From contig JAKSXM010000147.1 in the NCBI GenBank assembly GCA_022575985.1, positions 24,028,001 through 24,092,000 on the forward strand: a stretch of 64,000 nucleotides of DNA, given 5' to 3'. The position numbers were made by a program, and so were the translations under genes. The notes below the pieces were generated by a model that ran no database searches, was not told the DNA's origin, and worked only from the letters and a program-made list of their open reading frames with translations. Positions 36,401 to 48,900 of the stretch are shown here, piece after piece. The DNA is from Anagrus nilaparvatae (taxonomy: Eukaryota > Arthropoda > Insecta > Hymenoptera > Mymaridae). Within the stretch, counting starts at the first letter, position 1. Each line of letters starts with the position of its first letter.

Positions 36401-39400
36401 AAAAAGGGGTGGTCATTGCAAGTTAACAAAAAAATTTACATATTAAGTAGAGTTGATATGGTCATTTTTTTTTTATTATAGAAAAATAATTCAAAAATAG
36501 GGGGAGGAACGAGAGGGGGGATGAAAAAGTAATTTTACATCTGTCCACCACCTGCCCCCCTCCCTTTTGACGTATTAAATTATTATTCAATAAAATTAAT
36601 AAAGAATGATTTTTCCAAAAAAAAAATTTTTTCAATTCAATTTTTTAGTTTTTATCACACCTGTCTCGTTAAAAATAAGCTAATAAATTATTTATCAATT
36701 TTTATCATATTTTTTTCTTAAATAATAAAAATAATTATTTTATTTGTAATTACAAGACACGCTGTAGTGCGTAAACACTTACATTTGGAATTTATTTATA
36801 CAAAAAAGTAGGTTGTAACGTTTTTTGCACCTGTTTTTATAAAATGATAATAATAATTTTTTTGTTGTTTTTAAATAAAATAAGTTATTAAATATGCACT
36901 ATAATTTTAAAAAACATAGTGCAATGATAAAATAAGAACAAATAAAATTAGATAACGATCAATAATATTTACAGCAAAAATTTATTCTCAGCTGCAAATA
37001 ATAAATTCAATATTTTAAATTAGGGTAGTTTATTAAACGCAATCGTTGGGATAAATTCACCTATTTAACAAAAAAGTCTAAAAAAAAATTGGTATACAAT
37101 AGATTTTAGTAAAAAAATTTTTTTATTTCGAATAAACAGGGTTGCTAAAATAATTTAGGTTTGCAAATTTATGCGACCTGTATGTGTATTAGTGTTCGTT
37201 CCCATGACAAGTGTAAGCACGAGCCTATATTCCTTATTTTTCTTTCCGTGTGAATCCACTTTTTTTTTAATACATCAACTTTCTTTCTCTTCCTTCTTCC
37301 CTATACTTCATATCTACCCTACATATTATAATATATTGTTCATAATATACCCACCTTACGCACCCCTTACCCCACACCTTCTTTCGTGGGAATATTAATA
37401 TGTCCAAAAAAAAAAATAATTTTACACGTAGGTAGAAATTTGTAATTTATGCATTTTGTTTATAAGGTTGGATGGATCTGTTAACTTGTAATTGTAATTA
37501 AATACTCGGAAATTTCACTAATTTTACTAAATTTTTCTCGCAAGTGAAAAGACTTTCTGTACCTATATAACCAGCTAATGTATAATTTCAATTTTTCTGA
37601 ATAAATAACCTCAAAAGTAAAAAATAAATAACGGAATAAAAGAAAGATTAAAGATCAAAAATCAGCAGCGATGCATCTGCACAATGATAATAATAATAAT
37701 AAAAATAAGGGAAGATAGATAGTTAGATATAAACACCAAAAGAAAAACCTTATGGTGTTCTGATAGGTCGGCAACCCCAAAAAAAATAAAATAAAAAGAA
37801 ATATATGCAATTGACTCCCCTTAAAGAGAGCGGAAATACAATACGACTGATGCTAGACGATATTATAGATTTTATAATATGATGAAAATAAAGTAAAGAA
37901 GGAAGAATGTAAAATTAAATTCTTTTTCATCTCTTTTTATCTTTAGTGTTTAAAATTTTTTTGCATCGTCCAAGGAAGCAACAACAACCCCTTATACATT
38001 AAAATTTACAATTCATAATATTATACACACTATAAATATATATAAATTACAGAGAATTCCCCCTTCCTGTACACGTATATATAGGGGTGGCAGCTGCTAT
38101 CAGTTTTTTGCCCCCTTGATTGTCTGTATTTATATGTGCGTATTTTTACTAAACTTAAATATTGCAAGCGTTTATGTTGTTGATGATTATAAAAATTATT
38201 AAAATTATTTTATTAAAAAATTAGAAAACATTAGCTAGTTATATAGATTCGCGAGTTCTTTTCGTTTGCGAGAAAATTTAAAAAATTTAAAATTATTTTT
38301 TTGGTTAGTAATATTTCCTGTTTGAAATACACGCATGTAAATGATAAGTGGTAAATGAACGAATTCATCTTTTCGACAAGGCCGAATGAAAGAGAATTTT
38401 TAAAATTAATAAATACACATTTTTTTCATAATAATAATATATACAGCTGATACATTATACATATACTTCCGGTTTGAACACGAATTTATCTTATGATTTT
38501 AATTTTAACCCTCACCTTTTTTTTTAATTATTTATACAGTATACCTGCAAAAAATATTTTTTTCTTAAATTATCATTATTTATTTTCAAAAAATTCATTA
38601 ATTTTTACCAATCTTAATTGTTTACTTACTCATGTTTTGTTGTTTTTTTAGGAATTCAAATAAATTATTTGCTTCTTAGAAAAAGTAAATGGTATTTTTG
38701 AAATCATACAAGGACGATACTATTTAAATATTGTTTTAATAGGGAAAAAGCAACATGCGGCGTTTAAGATATTTTTAAGAAGAATATTTAAATTTTTAAG
38801 TATTAGTGTAGGGATTTAATGTTTTGTCTCAGTCAGTATGTAGTTATGATGTAAACATTTAAATTTCTTAAATTTATTTAAAGACCTAACCTAAAAATAC
38901 TAATTCATTTAATTAAAATATTAAAATAAAATTATTTGAATTTAAAGTATTAAACGAGCATTAAAATTTAAAAACTAAAATTTTTAAAAATTTGTTTATA
39001 ATATTTAAATGAACCTCGAAGTGACCTGAAATAACCTCAGAAAATGAAAACAAATAATGTCAATAATTAAAATTTTCGTTAGCAAGTGTCTTAATAAATA
39101 AATAAAAATAAAAATTAATCTTTATTTAAATCAAAAATAAAAAGAGAAAAAAAATAAGAAAACGAAGATAAAGAATAAAAAAAGAAAGAATGATAATAAA
39201 ACAATTGTCTTTTAAAAAGTAAGCACGTGCATAATAAATCAATTCGTCAAGTTTAACAACAACGTATATTTTTATGTCTATTTTACTTGATCTTTTAAAA
39301 TTACCATGGTAAAATAAAATTGATTTTCAGCTTTGTTTATACAAATTGAAATAAATTGACAACCATGTCTCTTTACTTTAACGAGTAAAGTCACGTGCAA

Positions 39401-40444
39401 AAAACAAAATATAGGTACACATTAACAATAAAAAAAAATGTCAATTAAAAAATGTTTTTTTTTTAAACTTCAATTGAAGATTTTTTTCTTGCTCTGCAGG
39501 TAATATTTCCATTAATAATAATAATAAAGAAAGTCTAATATTTCATTGTTTTCTGCTTGTTCATTCATGATTTGAAAAAATTTTTTCTATTATTTATTTT
39601 ATAGGTATAATAAAGGATGTTTTAAAAATTTTAATTTTTTTGTTGTACCATAAAAAAATAGGTATCTTTTTCGCAGAATTTATACCGCAATACAAAAACA
39701 TCTCATTTATTATGTACATCATTTCTTTTTTGTGTTAAAATTTTACCTAAATTTTACCTGCTTTGAAGTTACTAAATTTATTCATATGAAGTAAAATAGA
39801 AAATAACAAATAAAATTTTTGTTAATATTGTGTTTTTATAACCTAAAAAAAAATTCCATTGATATTACAAAAGAATTGAAGTTTCTTTTTACTGTAAACA
39901 CGTAAATGTAATAAATTATTTATGCTACAATTAGCTGCAAATGAATATAGAATATAAAAAAAACTAGGTCTATATAATTATAAAACTCTATGTGCATTCA
40001 AGTTCACGAGAGTTCATTTAAGTGCATTTACACTAATCTAAATATGTTTTTTTTAAATTTAAACATAAATTTTCTCACAATATGTAAAAATTTCTGAGAA
40101 TTAAAGAGGACTTTTCTATTAATGCACTTATAAAAAACAAAAAACAGTATCACAAGTAATCTGTCACAATGTACAGCCCCCCTTACGGAAAAAACAAGAG
40201 TATATTTCTCACGCATCAACATATACTATCATATACTATTAAAATACACACATACAAACAAACAAAATTTAAATCACTTAATTAGATCATTTTATAAAAA
40301 ATTTTTCAAAATATGTATTTAAAAAATAAAAACGGAAACTTACGCCTCAGTGGGCGGAGGCGAATAGAAAGTTGAATGATAAGTTGATATGTCGACACTT
40401 TTGGCCGGTATCAAAAGTCCCGGCCTTTGCTGCATCGACTCCAT
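24318..40444 (-). CDS. Myb: Myb transcription factor, ten coding exons, 727 aa
   Basis: This is an animal c-Myb/A-Myb/B-Myb family nuclear DNA-binding protein that controls cell-cycle genes. Exons are 40444-40344, 29726-29510, 28427-28263, 27928-27610, 27357-27021, 26942-26551, 26486-26170, 26060-25971, 24644-24534 and 24452-24318. All phases agree (2184 nt). Residues 100-155 are repeat R1, 155-206 R2 and 207-256 R3, each with spaced tryptophans. R2 carries [20 protein letters not shown] and R3 [16 protein letters not shown]1 has four extra residues between its first two tryptophans (QMGNGLR region) compared with vertebrate c-Myb. Residues 514-529 ([16 protein letters not shown]) and the end [20 protein letters not shown] are the conserved C-terminal Myb motifs. 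The N-terminus has an acidic patch (SAEEESEVE). The exon 8 to 9 junction is the least certain. Confidence 0.93.
24534..24644 (-). CDS. Myb: Myb exon 9 (C-terminal region)
   Basis: It encodes [20 protein letters not shown], then [17 protein letters not shown], between TTTCCAG and GTGAAT, with phase 0 at both ends. It has higher G+C than the flanking introns. Confidence 0.82.
25869..26060 (-). CDS. Myb: Myb exon 8, with alternative read-through 3' end
   Basis: The exon starts [19 protein letters not shown]. It contains a phase-0 donor AAG|GTAGAG after residue 30 (position 25971) that joins exon 9 correctly. If that donor is not used, the frame runs on for 33 more codons (a Gln/His/Pro-rich stretch, then [10 protein letters not shown]) to a TAG at 25869. 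That would give a 679-residue protein lacking the conserved C-terminal motif. Only transcripts can show which form is made. Confidence 0.7.
   Translation of the reverse strand, partial: SKSLDTSVLFSPASMALDDSFLAAGPSPVKVEQQPHQPHLPQNQCDSQNQPALSWYYSRTSRL
26170..26486 (-). CDS. Myb: Myb exon 7 ([12 protein letters not shown] motif)
   Basis: It opens [20 protein letters not shown], the conserved motif of the Myb negative-regulatory/C-terminal region. It then encodes a helical stretch with [18 protein letters not shown] and a basic patch [19 protein letters not shown] that could act as a nuclear localisation signal. The borders are GCATAG and GTTAGT. Confidence 0.93.
26551..26942 (-). CDS. Myb: Myb exon 6 (Pro/Ser-rich central region)
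   Basis: The exon has 130 full codons and holds [12 protein letters not shown], many S/T-P sites ([32 protein letters not shown]) and SGIRRNTG. The density of proline-directed sites suggests regulation by cyclin-dependent kinases, as known for B-Myb; here that is inference. Confidence 0.9.
27021..27357 (-). CDS. Myb: Myb exon 5 (Ser/Asn-rich linker)
   Basis: It follows GCTATCTAG and opens [13 protein letters not shown], then a basic patch RFRRRP and a Ser/Thr-rich stretch with [10 protein letters not shown]. It ends in phase 2 at GTAATA. No folded domain was recognised, and it probably forms part of the disordered central region. Confidence 0.88.
27610..27928 (-). CDS. Myb: Myb exon 4 (repeats R2 and R3)
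   Basis: This exon holds nearly all of R2 and R3, the minimal DNA-contacting unit for the AACNG Myb site. The recognition helices [17 protein letters not shown] and [18 protein letters not shown] are unchanged from the animal consensus. R2 has a Cys in the position that is redox-sensitive in vertebrate Myb (KQC). Confidence 0.95.
28263..28427 (-). CDS. Myb: Myb exon 3 (repeat R1, start of R2)
   Basis: It encodes [20 protein letters not shown], then [28 protein letters not shown] and the start of R2, KGPWTKE. Both borders are in phase 0 (TTGCAG and GTAAGT). The longer helix 1-2 loop compared with vertebrate R1 is visible here. Confidence 0.93.
29510..29726 (-). CDS. Myb: Myb exon 2 (acidic/Gln-Asn region, start of R1)
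   Basis: It encodes [20 protein letters not shown], a Gln/Asn/Ser-rich stretch, and then NKGRWTKEE, the first tryptophan of repeat R1. It ends in phase 0 at GTTAGT. Confidence 0.9.
31995..32328. mobile_element. foldback element, ~150 bp arms, 36 bp loop
   Basis: The left arm begins TAGTCCTGTCGCCAGCAATG and runs to AATTTCGTGGTCAATTTTTT. The right arm is its near-exact inverse, from AAAAAATTGACCACGAAATT to CATTGCTGGCGACAGGACTA. Only a few mismatches are visible over about 150 bp, so the insertion or conversion is recent. There is no coding capacity. A transcript of either strand would form one long double-stranded hairpin. Confidence 0.92.
33593..33624. repeat. 32 bp near-perfect palindrome
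   Basis: GTGACAACTGATCAGTTAAA followed by CTGATCAGTCAC reads almost the same on both strands, with two TGATCA cores. It could be a dimer binding site or chance. Confidence 0.6.
40344..40444 (-). CDS. Myb: Myb exon 1 (N-terminus)
   Basis: The ATG at 40444 encodes [20 protein letters not shown], then [14 protein letters not shown], and ends in phase 2 at a perfect GTAAGT donor. The match to exon 2 phase ([10 protein letters not shown]) supports this choice. The exon stands out as G+C-richer than the surrounding DNA. The intron that follows is about 10.6 kb. Confidence 0.8.
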
Positions 40445-41490
40445 CTTCTTTTGATTCTGTTATAATGTACTTATGTACCACCACTACTATTTATACTTTC
40501 TTTCTTTGGCTATATAAAAATTAATTATTTCTGCACTTTTCCTTTTGACAAGTAGCATAAACACTTGCTCTTTCTATCTTCCAAGTTTCTTCTCTTGAAT
40601 TATAATACTTCTATATTCTTACTGTATTCAGCAATAATAATTATGAGCTTTTACTAGGATAATCTTAATATTGATACCGCCGACAATTGAGAAGAACTTA
40701 TTAACAAGTTCCTCTCGTACGCATAATGACAAAGATGCAGAGTTGACGATGTTCTATCCATTTTGCATTTGCGTTATTGTGTGTACTTTAAATTTAATAA
40801 AACATAAAAATCACTATTTCAAATAAATTTTCGTTCCTTTTAATTTATTTGAATATTTTAACATTTTTTAAAACATATATTTTTTTAATCTTCAAAATAT
40901 TAAAATTTTTAAATATTTAAAACCCGGCACTGGTCAAAATCGGTACGTTGTGTAACGATAAAATGTAGAAAATATTGAAAACGCGCAGCCTCGCAATATT
41001 AAACTCTACTGGGCGATCGATCATGGAAAGAAATTCCTTCTCATCGAGAACGCGCGCGGTCACTAACACGCTTGCGCTTTATAATGTTTCACTCCAAAAT
41101 AAAAAGAGATGAAAACTTTAATGTATATTTTCTTATTTTCTTCTTATTTTTTATCTGAATTCGCAGATTTTTTGCCGGTTAAAATAAAATCTTTAAAAAA
41201 AATTTTCAACTTTTAAATCTAAGTATAAATTTTTGTTATTTTTTTATAATGTCACATACACGCGCTATGCACTCAACTAAAACACATTCCTCTTAAATAT
41301 GTTATTTATGTAAATATGTATTTATTTATTATGATTAAATATATTCACACACACGCACAAGTTTATAGCGGACGAAAAAAAAATTGACGAATAATTATAG
41401 CGCGCGCGGGTAATTGACACTGTTGTTATATGTCTTTACGTTCCAAGGGTCTTTTCCGAACTGACAAAGGGGAGTAGAAATAACACAAAC

Positions 41491-41500
41491 TTTGGCGGCA
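41491..41500 (+). promoter_or_regulatory. E2F-like site upstream of Myb
   Basis: TTTGGCGGCA matches the E2F consensus TTTSSCGS. It lies about 1.05 kb upstream of the Myb start codon, in a G+C-richer patch that also has GCGCGCG words at about 41051 and 41400. Myb genes are E2F targets in animals, but the distance and single copy make this tentative. Confidence 0.25.
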
Positions 41501-41599
41501 GTTGATGGGGAGAGGATGTTATGCTGTAGATCCCAAGTACACGCTTAATAATATTTTATAGTGGGGATATGGATCATTTTGGAGGGGGCATCATGAAAT

Positions 41600-43400
41600 T
41601 CTTTTGGGAGAAGAAAAAAAGGACTTTATACCGCAAAAAGATTCTTTTATTTTTCTTATTTATTTATCTTATAAAATTTTAATCATAATTATGATATTTA
41701 AAAATCAAATGAAAAACAATAAATGTTAGAATAGATTTTTAATTTATTGGCATTTAAATTACAGGAAACGTTATTCATTAACTACCCTTTTTACGCGGGG
41801 TGCATTATACGAATATTAACGAGTTTTGCCGAAATTATGGAGGGATGATGTTCGTTCGTTGATTTTCGCATAACCCATCAGAATAAGTGAAAGTGAGATA
41901 GAAATATGTTTGATGCATTTTAATAATAAAAAAATTATAAGTATAGCATTTTGAAGATTTGAGATTTTTTTTTGTTGATAAACTTCAAAGATAAAGTTTT
42001 AAATGTTATCTAGAAAGTAGCCTGGATAAACAAAATTTCTGTTTAGATATTTATGATTTATGTATTATTTTTTTTTTTTTTTCAGAGATAAAAAATAATA
42101 TCATAATCTTGTTTCCTACTCCTGTTGGTGTATACCAATACAAATTTTTAGTCTATTGGAATTCAGGGTCAGACATTGGTATTTAAATTTTTTCAAGCAG
42201 TATAAGATGAATACGAACAAATGTTTTTTAATTCTTTTGTTTTTATAAATTTTTAGTGTGATTCTAATTAAAAAATTAATTGAGAAAATCTTTATGAAAT
42301 AACTCCAAAATCTAATTTTTGTTTTTTTTTTTTATGGCAATTTAAGGCTTCCAAAAATATGCAGTGTGGAAAACTGGACCATTTCTGGTAAAAACGGATA
42401 TCATATTTGTGCTCAGAGAATAAAAAAATAATGATAATTCAATGGGTAATTACAACAATAGATAAAAAGTGTCTACGAAATTACAGTAGTACATTTTAGG
42501 TCTATGGAACTATATTTATATTTGTTTGACCCTTTGGACCCCTCTTGATACTTTTCATTTCATCAGTCATTTCCTTAATTTTCAATATCTTCATTGTCTT
42601 GCATCATCCTAACACCTGGTAGTATTGAAAGAAAATTTTTAATTTTTGGTACCCTAAATTTGGTGTCTAATTTACCTATATTCTTACAGACTAAACTATT
42701 AACCAAGAAGATTACAAATTTGAATGTTGCGCAATATTAACATTAAAAAAAAAACATAATTTAAAACAATATAAAATTTTCAAAAAAATATGTTGCGCAT
42801 TTAAATAATAGGTACATAGCCATAATGTAGGATATATTGAGTAACAAAAATAATATGCTTTTGCACGCACTCAATATGTTAAGCACATGTTGTGAAGTAA
42901 ATGTAAAGTACCCATTGACCTTTTTTTTTCTCTGTAATACACATTATATTGTATTTATTGTTGTAACTTATCTAAGCATTTTACATTTAAAAAAATTATT
43001 TGTATTCACTGTACAAATTAATAATGTTTAGCTATTTGTTATCATATTCTATGATGTTAATAATTAATATGAAATTCTATACCATGGCATGGAGCAAGTA
43101 TGCAGAATTTAAAAAAAAAAAATAAATTTTGTGTTTTAATTTGGTCCAAGTAAATTAACTTTTTGTAGGTAACTATATTTAGAAACCAAATTTCAGATAG
43201 TAAATTCATTGTTTCTTTTTAAATATTCGAGAATTTCAGATAATTTAATGCAAGCATGTTTTTTTGATTTTTCAGCTTAACAAGTTTTCTGCTCTGCAAA
43301 TTAAATACCTCCATATCTAAATTTTAACGATTTCAAGATGAAATTAACTTGTTAATATTTTTAAACAAAAATTTTCTTTTTTTTAATCCATGTAAATTTT
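41600..43400. other. intergenic DNA, no gene seen
   Basis: A+T-rich sequence with homopolymer runs. The short frame at 42837-43031 shows no coding features. Confidence 0.5.
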
Positions 43401-43410
43401 TTGCAATACC

Positions 43411-43832
43411 TACACTGTAAAAAGTAACTTTCTTAGATTTACAAAAAAAATAGAATTTTTTCGAAAAATTAGTAAATTTTCAAAAAATTTTGTAAATATT
43501 CGATAAAATTCGTAAAATTCTCGTAAATTTACTAAATTTAGTATGTTAACAAAAAATTCGAGAATTCTCGATTTTTTTTTGTGATTTTACGAAAAAATTG
43601 TAAATTCACAACTATTTTTCGAAAATTTACAAAAAATAGTTGTAAATTTTCGAAAAAAAATTGTAAATTATCAATTTTTCTTGCGAATTCACAAAAAAAA
43701 TCGAGAATACTCGAATTTTTTGTTAATATACTAAATTTAGTAAATTTACGATTTTTTTCGAATATTTACTAATTTTTTCGAAAATGTTCTAATTTTTTTT
43801 GTTAATATAAGAAAGTTACTTTTTACAGTGTA
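43411..43832. mobile_element. palindromic MITE, TACACTGTAAAAAGTAA family, best-preserved copy
   Basis: It begins TACACTGTAAAAAGTAACTT and ends AAAGTTACTTTTTACAGTGTA, 422 bp, with perfectly matching outer ends of 20 bases or more. The interior is a chain of inverted words (TCGAAAAATTAGTAAATTTT and its inverse). This copy can serve as the reference for the two intronic copies in the carbonic anhydrase gene. Confidence 0.9.
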
Positions 43833-43889
43833 GGATCTAGGAAATAATTTTTGCATCATCCATCGCTGTTTCCGGATAAGTATAGTAAT

Positions 43890-44775
43890 TTGGTCCTCGA
43901 AACCAAACCTAACCTAGGTAGTAGCATCCAAAAATTTATTAAAAAACTCACTGATTTCCGTTAGAATTAGACCTCTAGACCACGACAAGCCCCCAAAAAC
44001 CTAAAAAAACCGTTTTTTGGGGGGTTTTATTTAGATTTTATTTTTGTTTAGATTTTATTTAATTTTTCCGACCCAAAAACAAATAATCACTACTCATAGG
44101 CTAGAAAACTTAACATTCCACAACTTTTCAATAATAATTTATTAATTAATTAATTTTAATGGTGGTATTTTAATTTTCAATTAATTTTACACCTATTTTT
44201 GCTTTTTAAATGCATAAAGCGCGGGCAAACGGCGGTAAAATAATAAGACTATTGGTACTGCAGAATGATGACTATTGATGAAAATCAATTTAATTACTCT
44301 GCTTTTGCATTTTTGGCGCAATATTAAACTGTTTAACATAAAAAATGTATAGCAGTTTTACAAGCGCGGGTAAACGGCGGTAGTATATTTTGAATTTTCG
44401 GGTATCAGAAAGTGGTTCCTCCTTCAGGAAATTTGCTAAAAAATGAATAATTAAAGTTTTTTAAACCTACCAGGCCTATAAAAAAAATTTAAGGATGGTA
44501 TATTTTTTTTATGATCAAAAAATCGATTTTCGAAAAATTCAAAATTATATTTCGTGGTCTTAAAGAGGCCCTACAGGCCCAAAAAAAAAATTTCTGTACA
44601 GTAGTTACGAAAGCAAGATTTCCTGGCCGCGCAGCGGCCAAAGAAATCGAATTTTCTTGCTACTGTCGCAGAAAAATTTTATACGACCTCTGGCCTTTTA
44701 ATAAAGAATGCCCCAAATCGCAGTTACTTTTCTTTTCTCTGGACACGAGCCGTAAATATACTATTTCTTGAAAAG
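43890..44775 (+). repeat. dispersed repeat (family C), copy 1, with internal hairpin
   Basis: The left part ACCAAACCTAACCTAGGTAG, then ATTAGACCTCTAGACCACGA, followed by two GCGCGGG(C/T)AAACGGCGGTA words at 44218 and 44364, matches 55740-56530. A hairpin at 44599-44681 carries GGCCGCGCAGCGGCC at its centre. The end, from 44700, joins the ACACGAGCCGTAAA family. An open frame at 44511-44771 lies in the repeat and is not a gene. Confidence 0.75.
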
Positions 44776-45924
44776 TGGTCGAATATTTAGTTTTCTAACC
44801 TATAAGCAGAGTATTAAAGTAAAATTAATATGAAATTCGGAGAAATTAAATAAAAACTAGAAACCCCTTAAAAAACGGTTGGCTAACGTACTACTACCGA
44901 TTTTACGTACACAAAAATTGGATTTAGGTACTGTTCTTTTTGTTTTAAAGCAGTTTCATTTTAAACGAAAGGACCAGAGCTCTGTTAAGTATTCTGTAGT
45001 GTCTCATATTTAGAATTTTGTTTTCAATTAATAAGGTATCAAAAAATATTGTTAATAAATTTGTTAAAATAACTAAAGAATTCGTCAATAAAGTAAAAAA
45101 GCACTAAAGTTAAAATTTATTCATTTTTTAAATAAAGATAAACCCCCTATCCAAGTGAACGTTTATTCTATAAATAAAAGAAAATCCACCTAAATCCATT
45201 CACCAGAACGCACAATAACTCACTCTAAATAAGAAGTAATAAATTCACCCTTAAACAGAGTACCATAGATTTTAGTGAGAAAGGGTAATGCATTAAAATA
45301 AAAATCAAAGCCAATACAATAATTTTCAAAGGACATACATAATTATTAATCTAAAAACTAATTTAAAAATAAAAATCTCAAGTATTAAAATTATCTTTGA
45401 AAAACAGATGAAACGAAATACATAAAATATCCTTAAAACCATGTATTAGAAAATACTTTATAAGGATAATCAAGCGAATACACAGAAAAGTGTACCTAAG
45501 TATAATCAATAATTGTTAGTAAAGAGTGTAAAAAGCGTTCCTTTTTATTTTTTTTTTTTTTGTTATTCAACCCTACGTTATATAGAATATAAGTAAACGA
45601 CCTCTGAAACACATATAAAATAGGAAAATTATAATAGGGTTCACCCTCACCGTCAATCGCGTGCCAGAATACACACAAAAGGGGGTTGCACCCCTTATAT
45701 ATATCAGTAATGTGCCATGCAAACGCTTGCTGAATTTATAAAATGGCTAGACTCTGCGTTTTGTATACAAAAATTTATATTTTTTGCCAATTTTTTTTTT
45801 TTGTATTAATGAATCGATATTAAAAATTATTACCAACTTAAAAAAATTTTTTTTTTTATTGATTTATTAATTTTTTGTATTTTACAGATGTTATGGGTAT
45901 GTGAATTCATTAATTTAGGAGAAA

Positions 45925-45962
45925 GTACTTTTTATGTATGTGTGTCTATGTGTGTGTGTGTT
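45925..45962. repeat. TG-rich microsatellite
   Basis: TATGTATGTGTGTCTATGTG followed by TGTGTGTG is a short imperfect dinucleotide repeat. Confidence 0.6.
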
Positions 45963-45999
45963 AAAAATTCTTTTATTTCTTAGAAAATTTCAAAATTTA

Positions 46000-48900
46000 T
46001 CATAAAATATACCTGATGATACTTTTGAATAGAAAAAAGATGAATAATTAAAGAATTTTAAAAAAAATATGAAAGAAATTTTACGCACAACATGCATAAA
46101 ATCAAAGAACATTTTTTTTTTATTTAAGCAAAAAAAAGGGTATATTTATTATAAAATTAACTACATAGGCAAAGAATAAGACTGTATGCAAGAAGAAAAG
46201 CCACAATTTCCGGCGACGAGTAAAGAATAGTAATGTAAGAGGTGAAAGCAATACACATAAACCACCTTTTGTGTCACAAGAAAGCTTACATAATTTTCTC
46301 TTGTTTTGGATTAGGGCATCAAAATCTGTAATGAATGCACAAATTTTAAAAAACAAAATCATTTTTTTAAAAATATTATTGTAAATACGTAAGAAATTTT
46401 TTTTTTTTTTGGTCTACTAAACATTGTTATTTTAAAGTTCATCACGGTAAATTAAATGATTGCTTAAAATACAGAAAGAAAAAAAAACAACAATTTTAAT
46501 ACGTATTTAATTCTATAATGTGTCTAAGAATATTTTATGCATGAACAATGAAATAACCAATGAACAGGTTATCTTAATGATCTATAGGAGAATAAAAAAA
46601 AAAACTATTTTTTAAAAAGTCTTTTTTTTTAATAGGCAAATAGAAATATTTAATCATTCAGAGTAATGAACGTAGAAATTGGTCAAAGAAAGTTTTCAAA
46701 AGAAGGATTTTAGTTTTTTTTTCAATTAGTTCAACAAATTATGTACCTAGTTTCTCGCCTAGTTTTAAAAAAATTTTTTAATTTTTAAAAATTTTCATGA
46801 AAAGATTATTGACTTTAGTGCTAAAGATTATTTAAATTATTAATCTGATGATTTAAAAAATTGAAAACTCCGATTTGGCAGTTTAAATTACATAAATTGT
46901 TTTGGTCCCTTTTTAGCCAGTGTATAATAATTTGCAAATAACAATTGATTTGCCAGTATTAAGTAAAAATTGATCCTATAGATTTGGTTTCAAGAGACCA
47001 ATGAACATAATTACCACCCACTTTTATCCACGCAGGACGTATGTCTACGGACGATGGATTGTGGTGGCTTGGCTATATAATATTTGAGAAGAGTGATTTT
47101 TATTTTTTTAAATTACTAAAGTTGAATGGGGCAAAATGAAATTCATTATTATTTTTAGATATATTTTATCACCTTTTTTAAGTGGTACTGAAATTCTTAA
47201 AACATTAAAAGTAAACAGTTTTAATGAATATGCAAATTTTTATTTGATTCAAGGAAGTGTGAATTTTGTGAAACATGAATACAAAAAAAAGGTATTTTAA
47301 GTTATTTAGTTTTTTATTTACAAAACCACAATGCTAATATATTTTCAAAATTTAGGAAAAATGAGAAATATTTTTGAATTTTATTGAATAAATTAATATT
47401 GAATTTCATAATGAATTAAAATTTCAAGCAAGTTCGAAAACTTTTAAAATTTTATGTTTTAAATCCTCTAATCAAATTAGCTTTGTAAATTCAAAAAATT
47501 TTTATATTTAGTTGATTGATAAATTAATAATATATCAAGTAATAATAGCCATCGAAGTCAAATATGTTAAAAAATATTGTATATTACACTTCAGGCACGT
47601 ATCCGGAATCCCCCTCCAAAAATTAATATTTTTATAGTAAAAATATAAGTATTTTAGCTGAATTTTCAAAAATTTTTAATTGTTTATTAACAAATACAAC
47701 TTTTAAACAATTTAAAATAAAAAACGACTAATTTTTTTTAAACAATATTAGCATTATTAGATCTTGCTATCCAAAATTTTTTATCCAGAATCAAAAATTT
47801 AAAAACATTTTATTTTACTGGAAAGTTCAAAAAAAGTACTTGAGAGGCCAGAGATTTACAAACGCAGCAGTAATCAAACCGTTTATTTATGTTTAAGTAA
47901 TTTTTTTCTTTTGTTATGTTCTTATCATCTTATTTTATTAACTAATTGATAGGTATTAATTTTCGAATCAAAATAAGAAATATTTAGTTTAAATTATTAA
48001 TCAGAAAAGGCAAATGATTCTAGTAGCAAATTTAAATGAGGAAAAAATTGTTTCACCAAACATTTTTACCCCCCCAAACTGTCCTTTTGTTGTAAAAGAT
48101 GATACAATAAAAAATAAAAAAGATTTTAATTCAATTTTTGTTATTCAGCTGTACAAATAAAATTTAAATCAGAAAATACTGAATAATGTTTAAGATTCGC
48201 TCAGACTAATAAATATGAAATTATTATATTTTATAAACAATTAAAAAATTTTTATTGCATAAAATGAAAAATACAAAATTTTAACCCAAAAAAAATTTTC
48301 ATGCCTAAAGCATCTAAAAAAATAAAGACATTCCAAAGCCATAAAAATAATTTAATAAACCATATTTGAGATAAATCAGGGTGGTATCAAAAAATAATAA
48401 ACTCTGAAAAATATTTTCTAACATATATTTTAGTATGGGTACCTGTGTATATAATTTAAAAATTTAAAAAAAAAGGATATAATTTTTTGCAACGGTCTTT
48501 AGAAAATATTACATGTATTTCACTAACACAACCAACAAAAATTATTATTTAGTTCTTTCAAGTCACTGTTTTTGTGTTTTATAATATTTTAAAAGCTCGA
48601 GGCTTTATAACTTTGTGTATATATATAAGTTTCTTTCCATTTGCAAAATGAAAAAAAAAAGTAAAAAAGTCAGTTAAAGAACATGAGACCAAAACAAACC
48701 TGAAAGAGACCAACGCATAAAAAAAAAGTTTTGAATTTCTGGAACTGAAGGTTACAAAATAAAATTCAAAAAGTTATCGAATGTCACATTTTCAGCTCAA
48801 AAAATTGAATCTAAACAGTAATAAAACCTTCGAAAAATATAATTTTATTAATTATTATCATAAATTGCAGTACCAAAAAAAAAACAAAGATGAAAAATAC

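Larger units (their letters stand above)
29727..40343. other. 10.6 kb Myb intron 1
   Basis: The first intron holds a long perfect-looking foldback at 31995-32328, a small palindrome at 33593-33624, a diverged copy of the ACACGAGCCGTAAA repeat at 34925-34990 (minus), purine/pyrimidine tracts near 36500-36560 and many A/T homopolymers. Open frames at 31361, 36103, 37171 and 40028 have no supporting features. Such a long first intron may contain enhancers, but none is recognisable. Confidence 0.6.

Noticed and set aside
37171..37398. 75-codon open frame in Myb intron 1
   Set aside because: Pyrimidine-rich stretch giving Phe/Pro/Ser-rich translation; no start context or domain.
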